64,000 nt of DNA. Source: Streptomyces sp. ACA25. GTDB taxonomy: Bacteria > Actinomycetota > Actinomycetes > Streptomycetales > Streptomycetaceae. A model generated the notes under the pieces. It did no database searches and was not told the origin of the DNA. It saw only the letters and a list, made by a program, of their open reading frames with translations. The stretch lies in the NCBI RefSeq assembly GCF_028200735.1, contig NZ_JAQKPV010000010.1:1-64000 (forward strand). Reading direction: 5' to 3'. Below are positions 1-10,900 of this stretch, piece after piece. The first letter of the stretch is position 1. Each line of letters starts with the position of its first letter. The translations under genes were made by a program, and so were the position numbers.

Positions 1-1
1 C

Positions 2-3000
2 AGTGCGTTGGCCGCAGAGTCCGCGGACGACATCCTGGCGGTCCCCGCTCAGCGGGCGGGCCGCCCCGGTGCCGCGACCGCCGTAGCGGCCGTCGCCGCC
101 CTGCACGCCAGTGGCGCGCGGGGCGACCGAGCCGCGTACTTCGCGGGCAGGGGCGCCCGCCGGGTCGACCTGCCCACGTACGCCTTCCAGCACGCGCGGT
201 TCTGGCTCACGCCCCCCACGACCACTCCGGCGGGTCTGGCGGGCGTGGGTCTGACCACCGTCGGGCACCCGCTGCTCGGCGCGGCCGTCGAACTGCCCGG
301 CGCGGACGGAATCGTGTTCACCGGCAGCCTGTCGCTGGGCACCCATCCTTGGCTGGCCGACCACACCATCCTCGGTCCGGTGCTGCTGCCGGGCACCGCG
401 TTCCTCGACCTCGCCCTCGCGGCCGGCGAACACGTCGGCTGCCCACGGGTGGACGACCTCGGTCTTGAGGCCCCGCTGCCGCTGCCCGCGCAGGGGGCGG
501 TGCGTCTGCAGGTCCGGGTCGACGCGGTGGAGGCCGACGGCCGCCGCCAGGTCGGCGTCTACTCGCGGCCCGAAGACGACGAGCACGCCTGGACCCGCCA
601 CGCGGCGGGCGTCCTCGCGCCCGACACGGGACCGGCCCCGGAGGCCCTGACCGAGTGGCCGCCCGCGGGCGCCGAACCGGTCCCGGTCGGTGGCCTGTAT
701 GAAGACCTGGCTGCCGCGGGCTTCGGCTACGGCCCGCTCTTCCGCGGCCTGCGCGCCGTCTGGGTGCGTGACGGCGCCGTGTACGCCGACGTCGCGCTGC
801 CCGACGACGCCGAATCCGTCGACGACTACGGCGTACACCCCGCGCTGCTCGACGCCGCCCTGCACGCCCTGGGCTTCGGCGGCCTGGTCGCGGAGTGGGG
901 GCGCGGGCAGATGCCATTCGCCTGGACCGGCGCGCGGGTGCACGCCGTCGGCGCTCGGGTCCTGCGCGTGCGGCTCACCGCCGAGGGCGGCGGCATCGCG
1001 CTGACCGCCGCCGACCCCACCGGGCAGCCGGTGGTCATGATCGAGGGCGTCCGCCTGCGACCCGTGGCCGACGCGCCCGCCGCCCGTCCGGCCGTGCAGC
1101 CGCACCGGGTCGAATGGACTCCTGTCGGAGCCGAGCCCATCGACGTGGGTGACGTCACCGAACTGCCCGTCGTCCCCGGCGGAACAGCCGGTGGAGACGT
1201 GGTGGCCGCGACGCACGCCGCCGTCATCGACGCCCTGGCCCGGATACGGGCGTGGCTCGCCGCCGATCGTGCCGGGCGCCTGGTCTTCGTCACGCGCGGC
1301 GCTGTCGCGGCGGGTGCCGACGAGGCCCCCGACCCGGTGGCCGGCGCTGTGTGGGGCCTGGTGCGGTCGGCACAGTCCGAGCACCCCGACCGGTTCGTGC
1401 TCGTGGACCTGGCCCCGGACGGCGATGGTGCCGGGGCGACCGCAGCGGTCCGGACGGGCGAGCCACAGACCGCCGTACGCGGGTCGGCAGTGCTGGCGCC
1501 CCGACTTGCCCGCGCGCTGCCCGTACTCACCCCCGCAGCGTCCTTCGACCAGGACGGCACCGTGCTCGTCACGGGCGGCACGGGCACCCTCGGCGCCGTC
1601 GTCGCCCGCCACCTCGCCGTCGAGCACGGCGTGCGGCACCTGGTTCTGACGGGCCGCAGGGGCCCGGACGCCCCGGGCGCGGCCGACCTCGTGGCCGAGC
1701 TGGCCGCGCTCGGCACCAGCGCCCGGGTGGTGGCCTGTGACGCCGCCGACCGGGACGCACTGGCCGCCCTGCTGGCGGGCATCGAGCCGCCGCTGACCGG
1801 TGTGGTGCACGCGGCGGGGGTGCTGGACGACGCTACCGTGGAGACGCTGACTCCTGAGCGGGTGGATGCGGTGCTGCGGCCCAAGGTCGACGCCGCGTGG
1901 CACCTGCACGAGCTGACCGCGGGCCTCGACCTGCGCGCCTTCGTGCTGTTCTCCTCGGCCGCCGGTGTCCTTGGTGCCCCTGGCCAGGGCAACTACGCTG
2001 CCGCCAACGCCTTCCTCGACACCCTCGCCGCACATCGCCGCGCACAGGGCTTGCCCGGCACCGCCCTGGCATACGGACTGTGGGCCGCTCGCGGCGGCAT
2101 GACCGCGGGCCTGGGCGACGCAGATGTGCGCAGGGTCGGCCGCTCCGGTATGCGACCGCTCGGTGCCGGGGACGGTACGGCCCTGTTCGACGAGGCCGTG
2201 CGCGGCGGCGACGCCCTGGCCGTGGCCGCGCTCTGGGACCTGCCCGCGCTGCGGGCGGCCGCCGACTCGCTCCCGCCGATGCTGCGCGGCCTCGTCGGGC
2301 AGCCCGCCCGCAGGGCCGCGAGCGCCGGAACCGACGCCTGGACCGACCGGTTCGCGGGCCTGCCCGCGGCCGAGCGGGAGCGCGCTGCGGTCGATCTCGT
2401 ACGCGAGCACGTGGCGGCGGTGCTGGGCCACGCGTCCGCAGCGGCCGTGGCCACCAACCGGGCGTTCCTCGACCTCGGGTTCGACTCGCTGACCGCGGTG
2501 GAGCTGCGCAACCGGCTCGGCGCCGCACTCGGCCTGCGGCTCGGCACCACCGCGGTGTTCGACTACCCGACCCCGGCCGCCCTGGCGGCGCACCTGCTGG
2601 AGCGGGTACTCGGCGCGGCGCCGCCCGTCGAGCGGGCCCCGGCACCGGTGGCTCCGGTGGACGAGCCGATCGCGATCGTCGGCATGGCGTGCCGCTACCC
2701 CGGTGGCATCGCATCCCCTGACGAGCTGTGGGCCATGGTCGCCGCGGGTGGCGACGCAGTATCCGGATTCCCGGCCGACCGCGGCTGGGACCTCGCAACA
2801 CTGTTCGCCGACGACCCCGACCGGCCGGGCAGCAGCCACACCCGCGAGGGTGGCTTCCTGTACGACGCGGGCGAGTTCGACGCGGGCTTCTTCGGTATCT
2901 CGCCGCGCGAGGCGCTGGCGATGGATCCGCAGCAGCGGCTGCTCCTGGAGACGTCATGGGAGGCCGTGGAGCGGGCGGGCATCGACCCGGCGTCGCTGCG

Positions 3001-6000
3001 CGGCAGCCGTACGGGCGTGTACGCGGGAGTGATGTACCACGACTACGTGGCCGGGATCGGCACGCTGCCCGAGGGCGTCGAGGGCTACCTCGGCACCGGC
3101 AACTCGGGCAGCATCGCCTCCGGCCGCGTCGCCTACACGCTGGGCCTGGAGGGCCCTGCGGTCACGGTCGACACGGCGTGCTCCTCCTCGCTGGTCGCGC
3201 TGCACTGGGCCATCCAGTCGCTGCGCTCGGGCGAGAGCGACCTCGCGCTCGCGGGCGGGGTCACGGTGATGGCGACCCCCGGCGTGTTCGTCGACTTCTC
3301 CCGGCAGCGCGGCCTCGCCGCCGACGGCCGCTGCAAGTCCTACTCCACCGATGCCGACGGCACCGGCTGGGCCGAGGGCGCGGGCATGCTGCTGGTGGAG
3401 CGGCTCTCCGACGCGCGGCGGCTGGGGCACCCGGTGCTGGCTGTCGTACGCGGCTCCGCGGTGAATCAGGACGGTGCGTCGAACGGCTTGACGGCGCCGA
3501 ACGGTCCTTCGCAACAGCGGGTCATCCGCAGCGCGCTGGCCGAGGCGGGCCTGCATCCTTCCGAGGTGGACGCCGTCGAGGGGCACGGCACCGGGACGTC
3601 GTTGGGCGACCCGATCGAGGCCGAGGCGTTGCTTGCTACGTACGGCCAGGAGCGGGACAGGTCGCTGTGGCTGGGGTCCGTGAAGTCCAACCTCGGGCAC
3701 ACTCAGGCCGCCGCGGGTGTGGCAGGCGTGATCAAGATGGTCCAGGCGATGCGGCACGGCGTGCTGCCCAAGACCCTGCACGTGGACGAGCCGTCGTCGC
3801 ACGTGGACTGGTCGGCCGGCTCGGTGGAGCTGCTGACCGAGGCCAGGGAGTGGCCTGCGGGTGAGAGTCCGCGCCGCGCGGCCGTCTCGTCGTTCGGCCT
3901 CAGCGGCACCAACGCCCACGTGGTGCTGGAGCAGGGCGAGCCGCAGACGCGGCCTGCTGAGGGACTTGTCGAAGGGCCCGCCGAGCGGCCCGCCGTCGTG
4001 GTCCCGGTGCCGCTGTCGGCGCGCACGGAAACGGGGCTGCGCCTGCAGGCCGACCGCCTCGCCGCCGCGCTCACCGCTGATCCGGCGCTCACCCCGCTCG
4101 ACGTTGCGTACTCCGCCGCCACCGGCAGAGCGCGCTTCGAACGCGGGGCCACGGTCGTGGCAGGCACCCGCGCCGAGCTGCTGGCAGGCCTGGCCGCGCT
4201 GGGCCCTGCCACCGAGCAGGGCACCGGCCGAACAGCGTTCCTGCTGACCGGCCAGGGCGCCCAGCGCGCGGGCACGGGCGAGGAACTGGCGGCTGCGTAT
4301 CCGGTGTTCGCCGACGCGTACGCCGAGGTGTGCGCAGAGTTCGACGCCCAGCTCGACCGGCCTCTGCGGGAGGTCGTCGTCTCGGACGAAGGGCTGGACG
4401 ACACCGCGTACGCACAGCCCGCGCTGTTCGCGCTGGAGGTCGCCCTCGCGCGACTGCTCGAGACCTGGGGCGTGGTCCCGGACTTCTTGCTCGGCCACTC
4501 GGTCGGCGAGCTGGCCGCCGCGCACCTGGCGGGCGTCTGGTCTCTCCGCGACGCGGTGACCGTCGTCGCCGCGCGCGGCCGCCTGATGGCCGCGCTGCCT
4601 GCGGGCGGTGCGATGGCCGCGATCGAGGCACCCGAGGACGAGGTCGCCGCCGAGCAGGTGACCGGGGCGGTGGTCGCCGCGGTCAACGGTCCGACGTCGG
4701 TCGTCGTCTCCGGTGATGAGGACGCCGTGCTGGCCACGGCCGCGCTGTGGACCGAACGGGGCCGCAGAACGCGGCGACTGCGGGTGAGCCACGCGTTCCA
4801 CTCGCCCCTGATGGAGCCGATGCTGGCGGAGTTCGAGCGGGTCCTCGCGACCGTCGGGTTCCAGCAGCCGCGCGTCCCCGTGGTGTCCACGGTGACCGGT
4901 GCGGTCGCCGGAGACGAGTTCCTCACCCCCGCGTACTGGGTGCGGCACGTGCGCGACGCGGTGCGTTTCGGTGACGGCGTGCGCGCCCTCGACGCGGCGG
5001 GCGTGGACACCGTGGTGGAGCTCGGCCCCGACGGGGTGCTCACCGCAATGGCGGCCCAGGTGCTGCCCGATACGGCCGTGGCCGTACCCGTGCTGCGCGC
5101 CGGACGGCCGGAGGTTCCCGCCGTGCTCACCGCGCTGGGTGCCCTGCACCACCGGGGCACCGAGGTGGACTGGGCGGCGTTCTTCGCGGGCGCCGACGCC
5201 CGGCGCGTCGAGCTGCCCACGACCGCGTTCCAGCACACGCGCTACTGGCTGCAGTCCGCGCCGCGGCTTGGCGACCTCTCCGCCGCCGGGCTCGCCGTCG
5301 CCGGCCACCCGATGCTGGGGGCCGTCGTGGAGTCGCCCGACGGTGTGACGCTCACCGGCCGCTTCGGCACCGCGACCCACCCATGGCTGGCCGACCACAC
5401 CGTGCTGGGCAGCGTCCTGCTGCCCGGTACCGCCTTCGTCGAGCTGGTTGTCGCGGCGGGCGAGCGCGTGGACCTGCCGAGGGTTCGGGAGCTGACGCTG
5501 GACGCACCGCTGGTGCTGCCGTCGGAGGGCTCGGTGTTCGTGCAGGTCCAGGTGGGCGCGCTCGCCGACGGCGAGCGGCCGGTCACGGTCTCCGGTCGCG
5601 CCGACGGCGCGGGCGAGTGGACCAGGCACGCGACCGGCGTGCTCGCCGCGAGCGCTCCGACGCCCGACACGGGCTCGCAGGTATGGCCCCCGGAAGGCGC
5701 CGAGCCGGTGCCGACCGAGGGTCGGTACGACGACCTGGCCGCTGCCGGGTTCGGCTACGGACCGGTGTTCCGCGGCCTGCGCGCCCTCTGGCGGCGCGGC
5801 ACGGGCGAATCGACCGAGGTGTTCGCCGAGGTCATGCTGCCGTCCGTGGCCGAGCCGGCCGGCTTCGGCGTACACCCGGCGCTGCTGGACGCGGCACTGC
5901 ACGCGGTCGGCGCCAGTGAACTGCGCGCGCCTGGGGTGCCGTTCGGATGGACTGACGTCACCGTGCACGCCACAGGTGCCCGCTCGGTGCGGGTACGGCT

Positions 6001-7960
6001 CGCGCCGGTCGGCGCGGAGGAGGTGTCCCTGCACGCGTGGGACGACGACGGCATCCCGGTGGCCACCGTCGAGGCGTTGCGTCTGCGGCCGCTCGGCCCG
6101 GACGACCTGCGCACCGCGCCCACCGCGGCCGACGCGCTGTTCGACCTCGACTGGGTACCCGCCACCGCCACCGCCGCCACCACCACGGGCCGCTGGGCGG
6201 TGCTCGGCCGGGAGGAACACGCTCTGGTCGACGCGCTGCGCCCGCTGACCGATGTCGAGGAGCTTCCGGACCTGGACGCCGTGGCCGAGGGCGTGGCCGC
6301 GGTGATCGCGCCGCTGCCCGCGATGAGCGCCGCGGAAGTGCCATCGGCCGTACGCGGCGTACTGCGCGAGACGCTGAAGTTGGTGCAGTCGTGGGTGACG
6401 GGCGACCGCTCGGCGGACGCGCGCCTGATCGTGCTCACCCGAGGCGCGGTCGCCCTCGACGGTGAACGACCCGACCTGGCAGGGGCCGCCGCCTGGGGCT
6501 TGCTGCGCGCGGCGCAGTCCGAGAACCCGGGCCGGATCGTGCTGGTCGACACCGACGGCGCCCCGGCGTCGCTCGCGGTGCTGCCCGCCGCCCTGGCGAC
6601 GGGCGAGCCCCAGCTCGTCGTCCGCGCCGGTGGCGTACGGGTGGCCCGGCTGGTCCGGTCCGCCACCGCCGAGCCGGCCGCGCCGCTGGGCGCGCGCGGC
6701 ACGGTGCTGGTGACCGGCGCGACCGGTGCCCTGGGCGCGATGGTGGCCCGCCATCTCGTGGCCGAACACGGCGTGCGCAGGCTGCTGCTGGTCAGCCGTT
6801 CCGGGCAGCACCCGGCGCTGGCCCGGGAGCTGGCCGAGGCGGGTGCGGTCGCAGAGTTCGCGGCCTGCGACGTCGGCGACCGGGCGGCCCTGGCCGCCCT
6901 GCTGGCGGGCGTCGAGCCCGCGCACCCCGTGACAGCCGTGGTGCACGCCGCAGGCGTGCTCGACGACGGCGTGGTGGAGTCGCTCACCCCGGACCGACTG
7001 GACGCGGTGCTGCGGCCCAAGGCCGATGCCGCGTGGCACCTGCACGAGCTGACCCGTGACCTGGACGCGTTCGTGCTGTTCTCGTCCGCCGCGGGTCTGC
7101 TGGGCGGGCCGGGACAGGGCAACTACGCTGCCGCCAACGCCTTCCTCGACGCCCTCGCGGCGTTCAGGCGGGCCGAGGGCCTGCCCGCATTGTCGATCGC
7201 GTGGGGCCCGTGGGCCGAGGGCATGGCCGGGCAGAGCGACACGCGCCGGGCGAGCCGCGCGGGCCTGCTGCCGCTCGACGCCGCGCAGGGCCTGGCCCTG
7301 TTCGACGCCGCGCGGAGCGGGGCGCCGGCCATGCTTGCCGCACGCCTCGACCTGCCGGGCCTGCGGTCCCGGGCGGCGGAACTGCCGCCGGTGCTGCGGT
7401 CCCTGGTCCCCGCGCCCGCGCGGCCGGTGACGGACGGAGTCGAGCCGCTGGCCCGGACGCTCGCTGAGCTGCCCGCCGTCGAGCGGGAGCGGGCGGCACT
7501 CGATGTTGTGCTGCTGCACACCGCCGATGTGCTCGGCCACGCCGCGCCCGACGGCGTCGACCCGGGCCGCGGCTTTCAGCAGCTTGGCTTCGACTCGCTG
7601 ATGTCGGTCGAGCTGCGCAACCGTCTCAGCGCGGCAGTCGGACTGAGGCTGCCGGCCACGACGATCTTCGATCACCCGACGCCCACCGCGCTCGCGGCGC
7701 ACCTGTTGGCCGGACTGGCCCCCGGCCGTGCCACCGCGGTGTCGCTGCGCGCCAGCACGCTCGCCGAACTGGAGAGCGCATCGGCCGAAGTGGCCGCCGA
7801 CCCGGAGCTGCGCGACAGCCTGCGGTCCCGACTGCGCGCGCTGCTGCGGACGCTGGACGACGGGCAGGGCGACGACGCACAGGGCGAAGGCGAGTTGGGC
7901 GAGGCGAGCCTCGCCGAGCTGCTCGACCTCGCCGACCAGGAGCTGGGGGACTTTTCATGA
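2..7960 (+). CDS. Modular type I polyketide synthase, 3' part: (AT end)-DH-KR-ACP / KS-AT-DH-KR-ACP
   Basis: The gene runs in from the left edge; the reading frame is open from base 2. It begins in the post-AT linker (LPTYAFQHARFWL, nt ~170-208). Module A then has a DH with an intact HxxxGxxxxP site (nt ~340-394) and DxxxH (nt ~850), a KR (TGGTGTLG, nt ~1573; LDD motif, so B-type; Tyr in NYAAAN), and an ACP (GFDSL, nt ~2478). Module B has a KS (Cys in DTACSSS, nt ~3175), an AT (GHSVGE nt ~4492; HAFH nt 4790-4801, the malonyl-CoA signature), an intact DH (nt ~5378), a B-type KR (nt ~6713) and an ACP (nt ~7585). The C-terminal ~80 residues form a helical docking tail. Two DH/B-type-KR modules in series predict a trans,trans-diene, as at C18-C21 of sanglifehrin. 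The stop overlaps the next start (ATGA), giving translational coupling. Upstream modules are outside the window. Confidence 0.95.
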   Translation, partial: SALAAESADDILAVPAQRAGRPGAATAVAAVAALHASGARGDRAAYFAGRGARRVDLPTYAFQHARFWLTPPTTTPAGLAGVGLTTVGHPLLGAAVELPGADGIVFTGSLSLGTHPWLADHTILGPVLLPGTAFLDLALAAGEHVGCPRVDDLGLEAPLPLPAQGAVRLQVRVDAVEADGRRQVGVYSRPEDDEHAWTRHAAGVLAPDTGPAPEALTEWPPAGAEPVPVGGLYEDLAAAGFGYGPLFRGLRAVWVRDGAVYADVALPDDAESVDDYGVHPALLDAALHALGFGGLVAEWGRGQMPFAWTGARVHAVGARVLRVRLTAEGGGIALTAADPTGQPVVMIEGVRLRPVADAPAARPAVQPHRVEWTPVGAEPIDVGDVTELPVVPGGTAGGDVVAATHAAVIDALARIRAWLAADRAGRLVFVTRGAVAAGADEAPDPVAGAVWGLVRSAQSEHPDRFVLVDLAPDGDGAGATAAVRTGEPQTAVRGSAVLAPRLARALPVLTPAASFDQDGTVLVTGGTGTLGAVVARHLAVEHGVRHLVLTGRRGPDAPGAADLVAELAALGTSARVVACDAADRDALAALLAGIEPPLTGVVHAAGVLDDATVETLTPERVDAVLRPKVDAAWHLHELTAGLDLRAFVLFSSAAGVLGAPGQGNYAAANAFLDTLAAHRRAQGLPGTALAYGLWAARGGMTAGLGDADVRRVGRSGMRPLGAGDGTALFDEAVRGGDALAVAALWDLPALRAAADSLPPMLRGLVGQPARRAASAGTDAWTDRFAGLPAAERERAAVDLVREHVAAVLGHASAAAVATNRAFLDLGFDSLTAVELRNRLGAALGLRLGTTAVFDYPTPAALAAHLLERVLGAAPPVERAPAPVAPVDEPIAIVGMACRYPGGIASPDELWAMVAAGGDAVSGFPADRGWDLATLFADDPDRPGSSHTREGGFLYDAGEFDAGFFGISPREALAMDPQQRLLLETSWEAVERAGIDPASLRGSRTGVYAGVMYHDYVAGIGTLPEGVEGYLGTGNSGSIASGRVAYTLGLEGPAVTVDTACSSSLVALHWAIQSLRSGESDLALAGGVTVMATPGVFVDFSRQRGLAADGRCKSYSTDADGTGWAEGAGMLLVERLSDARRLGHPVLAVVRGSAVNQDGASNGLTAPNGPSQQRVIRSALAEAGLHPSEVDAVEGHGTGTSLGDPIEAEALLATYGQERDRSLWLGSVKSNLGHTQAAAGVAGVIKMVQAMRHGVLPKTLHVDEPSSHVDWSAGSVELLTEAREWPAGESPRRAAVSSFGLSGTNAHVVLEQGEPQTRPAEGLVEGPAERPAVVVPVPLSARTETGLRLQADRLAAALTADPALTPLDVAYSAATGRARFERGATVVAGTRAELLAGLAALGPATEQGTGRTAFLLTGQGAQRAGTGEELAAAYPVFADAYAEVCAEFDAQLDRPLREVVVSDEGLDDTAYAQPALFALEVALARLLETWGVVPDFLLGHSVGELAAAHLAGVWSLRDAVTVVAARGRLMAALPAGGAMAAIEAPEDEVAAEQVTGAVVAAVNGPTSVVVSGDEDAVLATAALWTERGRRTRRLRVSHAFHSPLMEPMLAEFERVLATVGFQQPRVPVVSTVTGAVAGDEFLTPAYWVRHVRDAVRFGDGVRALDAAGVDTVVELGPDGVLTAMAAQVLPDTAVAVPVLRAGRPEVPAVLTALGALHHRGTEVDWAAFFAGADARRVELPTTAFQHTRYWLQSAPRLGDLSAAGLAVAGHPMLGAVVESPDGVTLTGRFGTATHPWLADHTVLGSVLLPGTAFVELVVAAGERVDLPRVRELTLDAPLVLPSEGSVFVQVQVGALADGERPVTVSGRADGAGEWTRHATGVLAASAPTPDTGSQVWPPEGAEPVPTEGRYDDLAAAGFGYGPVFRGLRALWRRGTGESTEVFAEVMLPSVAEPAGFGVHPALLDAALHAVGASELRAPGVPFGWTDVTVHATGARSVRVRLAPVGAEEVSLHAWDDDGIPVATVEALRLRPLGPDDLRTAPTAADALFDLDWVPATATAATTTGRWAVLGREEHALVDALRPLTDVEELPDLDAVAEGVAAVIAPLPAMSAAEVPSAVRGVLRETLKLVQSWVTGDRSADARLIVLTRGAVALDGERPDLAGAAAWGLLRAAQSENPGRIVLVDTDGAPASLAVLPAALATGEPQLVVRAGGVRVARLVRSATAEPAAPLGARGTVLVTGATGALGAMVARHLVAEHGVRRLLLVSRSGQHPALARELAEAGAVAEFAACDVGDRAALAALLAGVEPAHPVTAVVHAAGVLDDGVVESLTPDRLDAVLRPKADAAWHLHELTRDLDAFVLFSSAAGLLGGPGQGNYAAANAFLDALAAFRRAEGLPALSIAWGPWAEGMAGQSDTRRASRAGLLPLDAAQGLALFDAARSGAPAMLAARLDLPGLRSRAAELPPVLRSLVPAPARPVTDGVEPLARTLAELPAVERERAALDVVLLHTADVLGHAAPDGVDPGRGFQQLGFDSLMSVELRNRLSAAVGLRLPATTIFDHPTPTALAAHLLAGLAPGRATAVSLRASTLAELESASAEVAADPELRDSLRSRLRALLRTLDDGQGDDAQGEGELGEASLAELLDLADQELGDFS
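2852..3012 (+). repeat. 161-bp segment identical to 8299-8459 (KS coding)
   Basis: These 161 bases, coding KS residues around the GFFGISPREALAMDPQQR region, are base-for-base identical to 8299-8459 in the next PKS gene. After one mismatch (3013/8460) identity continues for about 34 bases. Identity this long, including third positions, points to recent duplication or gene conversion between KS domains. Confidence 0.9.
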
Positions 7961-10900
7961 CCGACAAAGACCGAACCGTGGTAACAGGAGCAGAAGCGTT
8001 GCACAACGAACAGACCGGTGACCAGAAGGTCCTGGGGACGCTGAAGCGGCTCACCACAGACCTCCGCCGTACGAAGCAGCGCCTGCGCGAGGCCGAGGAC
8101 CGTGGGCACGAGCCCATCGCGATCGTCGGCATGGCGTGCCGCTACCCCGGTGGAGCGGCCTCCCCCGACGACCTGTGGCAGCTGGTGGCCGATGGCGGTG
8201 ACGCGGTGTCGGGCTTCCCGGCCGACCGCGGCTGGGATCTCGGCGCGCTGTTCGCCGACGACCCCGACCGGCCCGGCACCTCGCACGCCCGAGAGGGCGG
8301 CTTCCTGTACGACGCGGGCGAGTTCGACGCGGGCTTCTTCGGTATCTCGCCGCGCGAGGCGCTGGCGATGGATCCGCAGCAGCGGCTGCTCCTGGAGACG
8401 TCATGGGAGGCCGTGGAGCGGGCGGGCATCGACCCGGCGTCGCTGCGCGGCAGCCGTACCGGCGTGTACGCGGGAGTGATGTACCACGACTACGGCAGCG
8501 GCGCGGGCACGTTGCCCGAGGGAGTCGAGGGCTACCTGGGCCTCGGCACCGCGGGCAGCATCGCCTCCGGTCGTGTCGCGTATGTGCTGGGCCTGGAAGG
8601 TCCGGCCGTCACCCTGGACACGGCGTGCTCGTCGTCCCTGGTGGCGTTGCACTCCGCCGTGCAGGCGCTGCGCGCGGGGGAGTGCACGATGGCGTTGGCG
8701 GGCGGTGCGACCGTACTGTCCACCCCGGCCGTGTTCGTCGACTTCTCCCGGCAGCGCGGTCTCGCCGCCGACGGCCGCTGCAAGTCCTACTCGGCCGAGG
8801 CCGACGGCGTGGGCTGGTCGGAGGGCGCGGGCATGCTGCTGGTCGAGCGGCTGGCCGACGCCGAGCGTCTCGGACACCCCGTGCTGGCGGTGCTCCGCGG
8901 CTCCGCGGTGAACCAGGACGGCGCCAGCAGCGGCCTCACAACCCCCAACGGGCCCGCACAGCAGCGGGTCATCCGGCAGGCGCTGGCCGACGCCCGGCTC
9001 GACCCGGTCGACGTGGACTTCGTCGAGGGCCACGGCACCGGTACGGCGCTGGGCGATCCGATCGAGGCGCAGGCACTGCTTGCCACCTACGGCCAGGAGC
9101 GCGCCGAGCCACTGTGGCTCGGGTCGGTGAAGTCGAACATCGGCCACACCCAGGCCGCCGCGGGTGTCGCAGGGATCATCAAGGCCGTCATGGCCCTACG
9201 GCACGGGGTGCTGCCCGGCACCGCGCACCTGTCCGAACTGTCCCCGCAGGTCGACTGGGCCTCCGGCGCGGTCGAGCCGTTGCGCGAGGCCCGCGCGTGG
9301 CCCGAGGTCGGCAGGCCTCGCCGGGCGGCGGTGTCGTCGTTCGGCATCAGCGGCACCAACGCCCACATCGTGCTGGAACAGGCGCCCGACGCACCTGCTG
9401 CGCCCCCCACGTCCGCTGTGGCCGCTCCGCTCGCCGCGGCCTCCCCGGCCGAGGACCGGTCCGCGCCCGTCGCGGTCCCGGTCCTGCTGTCGGCCGCGAC
9501 CGACCCCGCGCTGCGCGCCCAGGCCCGACGCCTGGGCGCACACCTCGCTGATCACCCCGGCCTTGCCCCGGTGGACGTGGCGTTCAGCGCCGCCACCGGC
9601 CGCACTGCCCTGCCCAGCCGCGCGGTCGTCGTAGCCGACGACCGCGACGGGCTGCTCGACGGTCTCACCGCGCTCGCCGAGCAGCGGCCAAGTCCGGCCG
9701 TCGTCACCGGCACCGCCGGAGCGGTCCGGCGGATCGCGTTGGTCTTCCCCGGCCAGGGTGCCCAGTGGGCGGGCATGGCTGTGCCCTTGATCGACTCGTC
9801 GCCCGCGTTCGCGGCCCAGTGGGCCGCGTGCGGCCGTGCGCTCGCGCCGTGGACGGACTGGTCGCTGGACGAGGCGGTCCGCTCGCCGCAGGCGCTGGAG
9901 CGCGTCGACGTCGTACAGCCCGTGCTCTGGGCCGTGATGGTGAGCCTCGCCGAGCTGTGGCGTGCCGCGGGCGTACGGCCCGACGCTGTGCTGGGCCACT
10001 CGCAGGGCGAGATCGCCGCCGCCTGCGTCGCGGGCGCGCTCTCCATCGAGGACGGCGCGAAGGTCGTCGCGCTGCGGGCGAAGGCCCTGCTGGCACTCGC
10101 GGGCCGTGGCGGGATGCTCTCCGTGCCGCTGCCCGAGACCGAGGTGCGGGCCCGGCTCGCCCAGTGGCCCGGCCTCGGCGTCGCGGGGGTCAACGGCCCC
10201 TCGACGGTGGTCGTCTCAGGGGCGGTGGCCGCCCTCGACGCGGCCCAGGCCAAGTGGGAGGCCGAGGGCGTACGGGTGCGCCGCATACCCGTCGACTACG
10301 CGTCGCACTCGCCGCAGGTGGAAGAGATCTGCGACCGGCTCGCGGCCGACCTGGCGGGAATCACCCCGCGCCGGACCGAGGTCGCCTTCCTCTCCACCCT
10401 CACCGGCGATCTGCTCGACACCACCGGGCTCGACGCCGGCTACTGGTACCGCAACCTGCGCGAGCCGGTCCGCTTCGAGGAGGCCACCCGACGGGCCATC
10501 CAGGACGGCTACCGCGTATTCATCGAGGCCAGTCCGAGCCCGGTGCTCACCGTCGGCGTGCAGCAGACGGCCGAAGCCCTCGAAGTGCCCGTGGCCTCGG
10601 TGGCCACGCTCCGCCGCGACCAGGGGGACCTGCGCCAGTTCCGCACCGCGCTGGCCGAGGCCGCAGTACTGGGCACGCCCGTGGACTGGGCGGCCGAGCT
10701 GGCCCCCCACGCTCCGCGCCGGGTCGACCTGCCCACGTACGCCTTCCAGCGCGAGCGGTTCTGGCTCACGCCGCAGCGCCGGGCAGCCGTGGCAGCGGTG
10801 GCGGGTGCCGACCCGTGGGAAGCCGGGTTCTGGGATGTCGTGGACCGCGCCGACGTCGACGCGCTGTCCCACGCGCTCGGCGTCCGAAAGGACGACGCGC

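Noticed and set aside
2954..7702. Very long open frame on the minus strand (about 1580 codons) opposite the first PKS gene, and similar ones at 10216-14343 and 36184-41475
   Set aside because: These are antisense shadows of high-GC genes with strong third-position bias; the translations are Arg/His/Gly-rich low-complexity sequence with no family, while the plus strand encodes clear PKS, aconitase and transporter domains.
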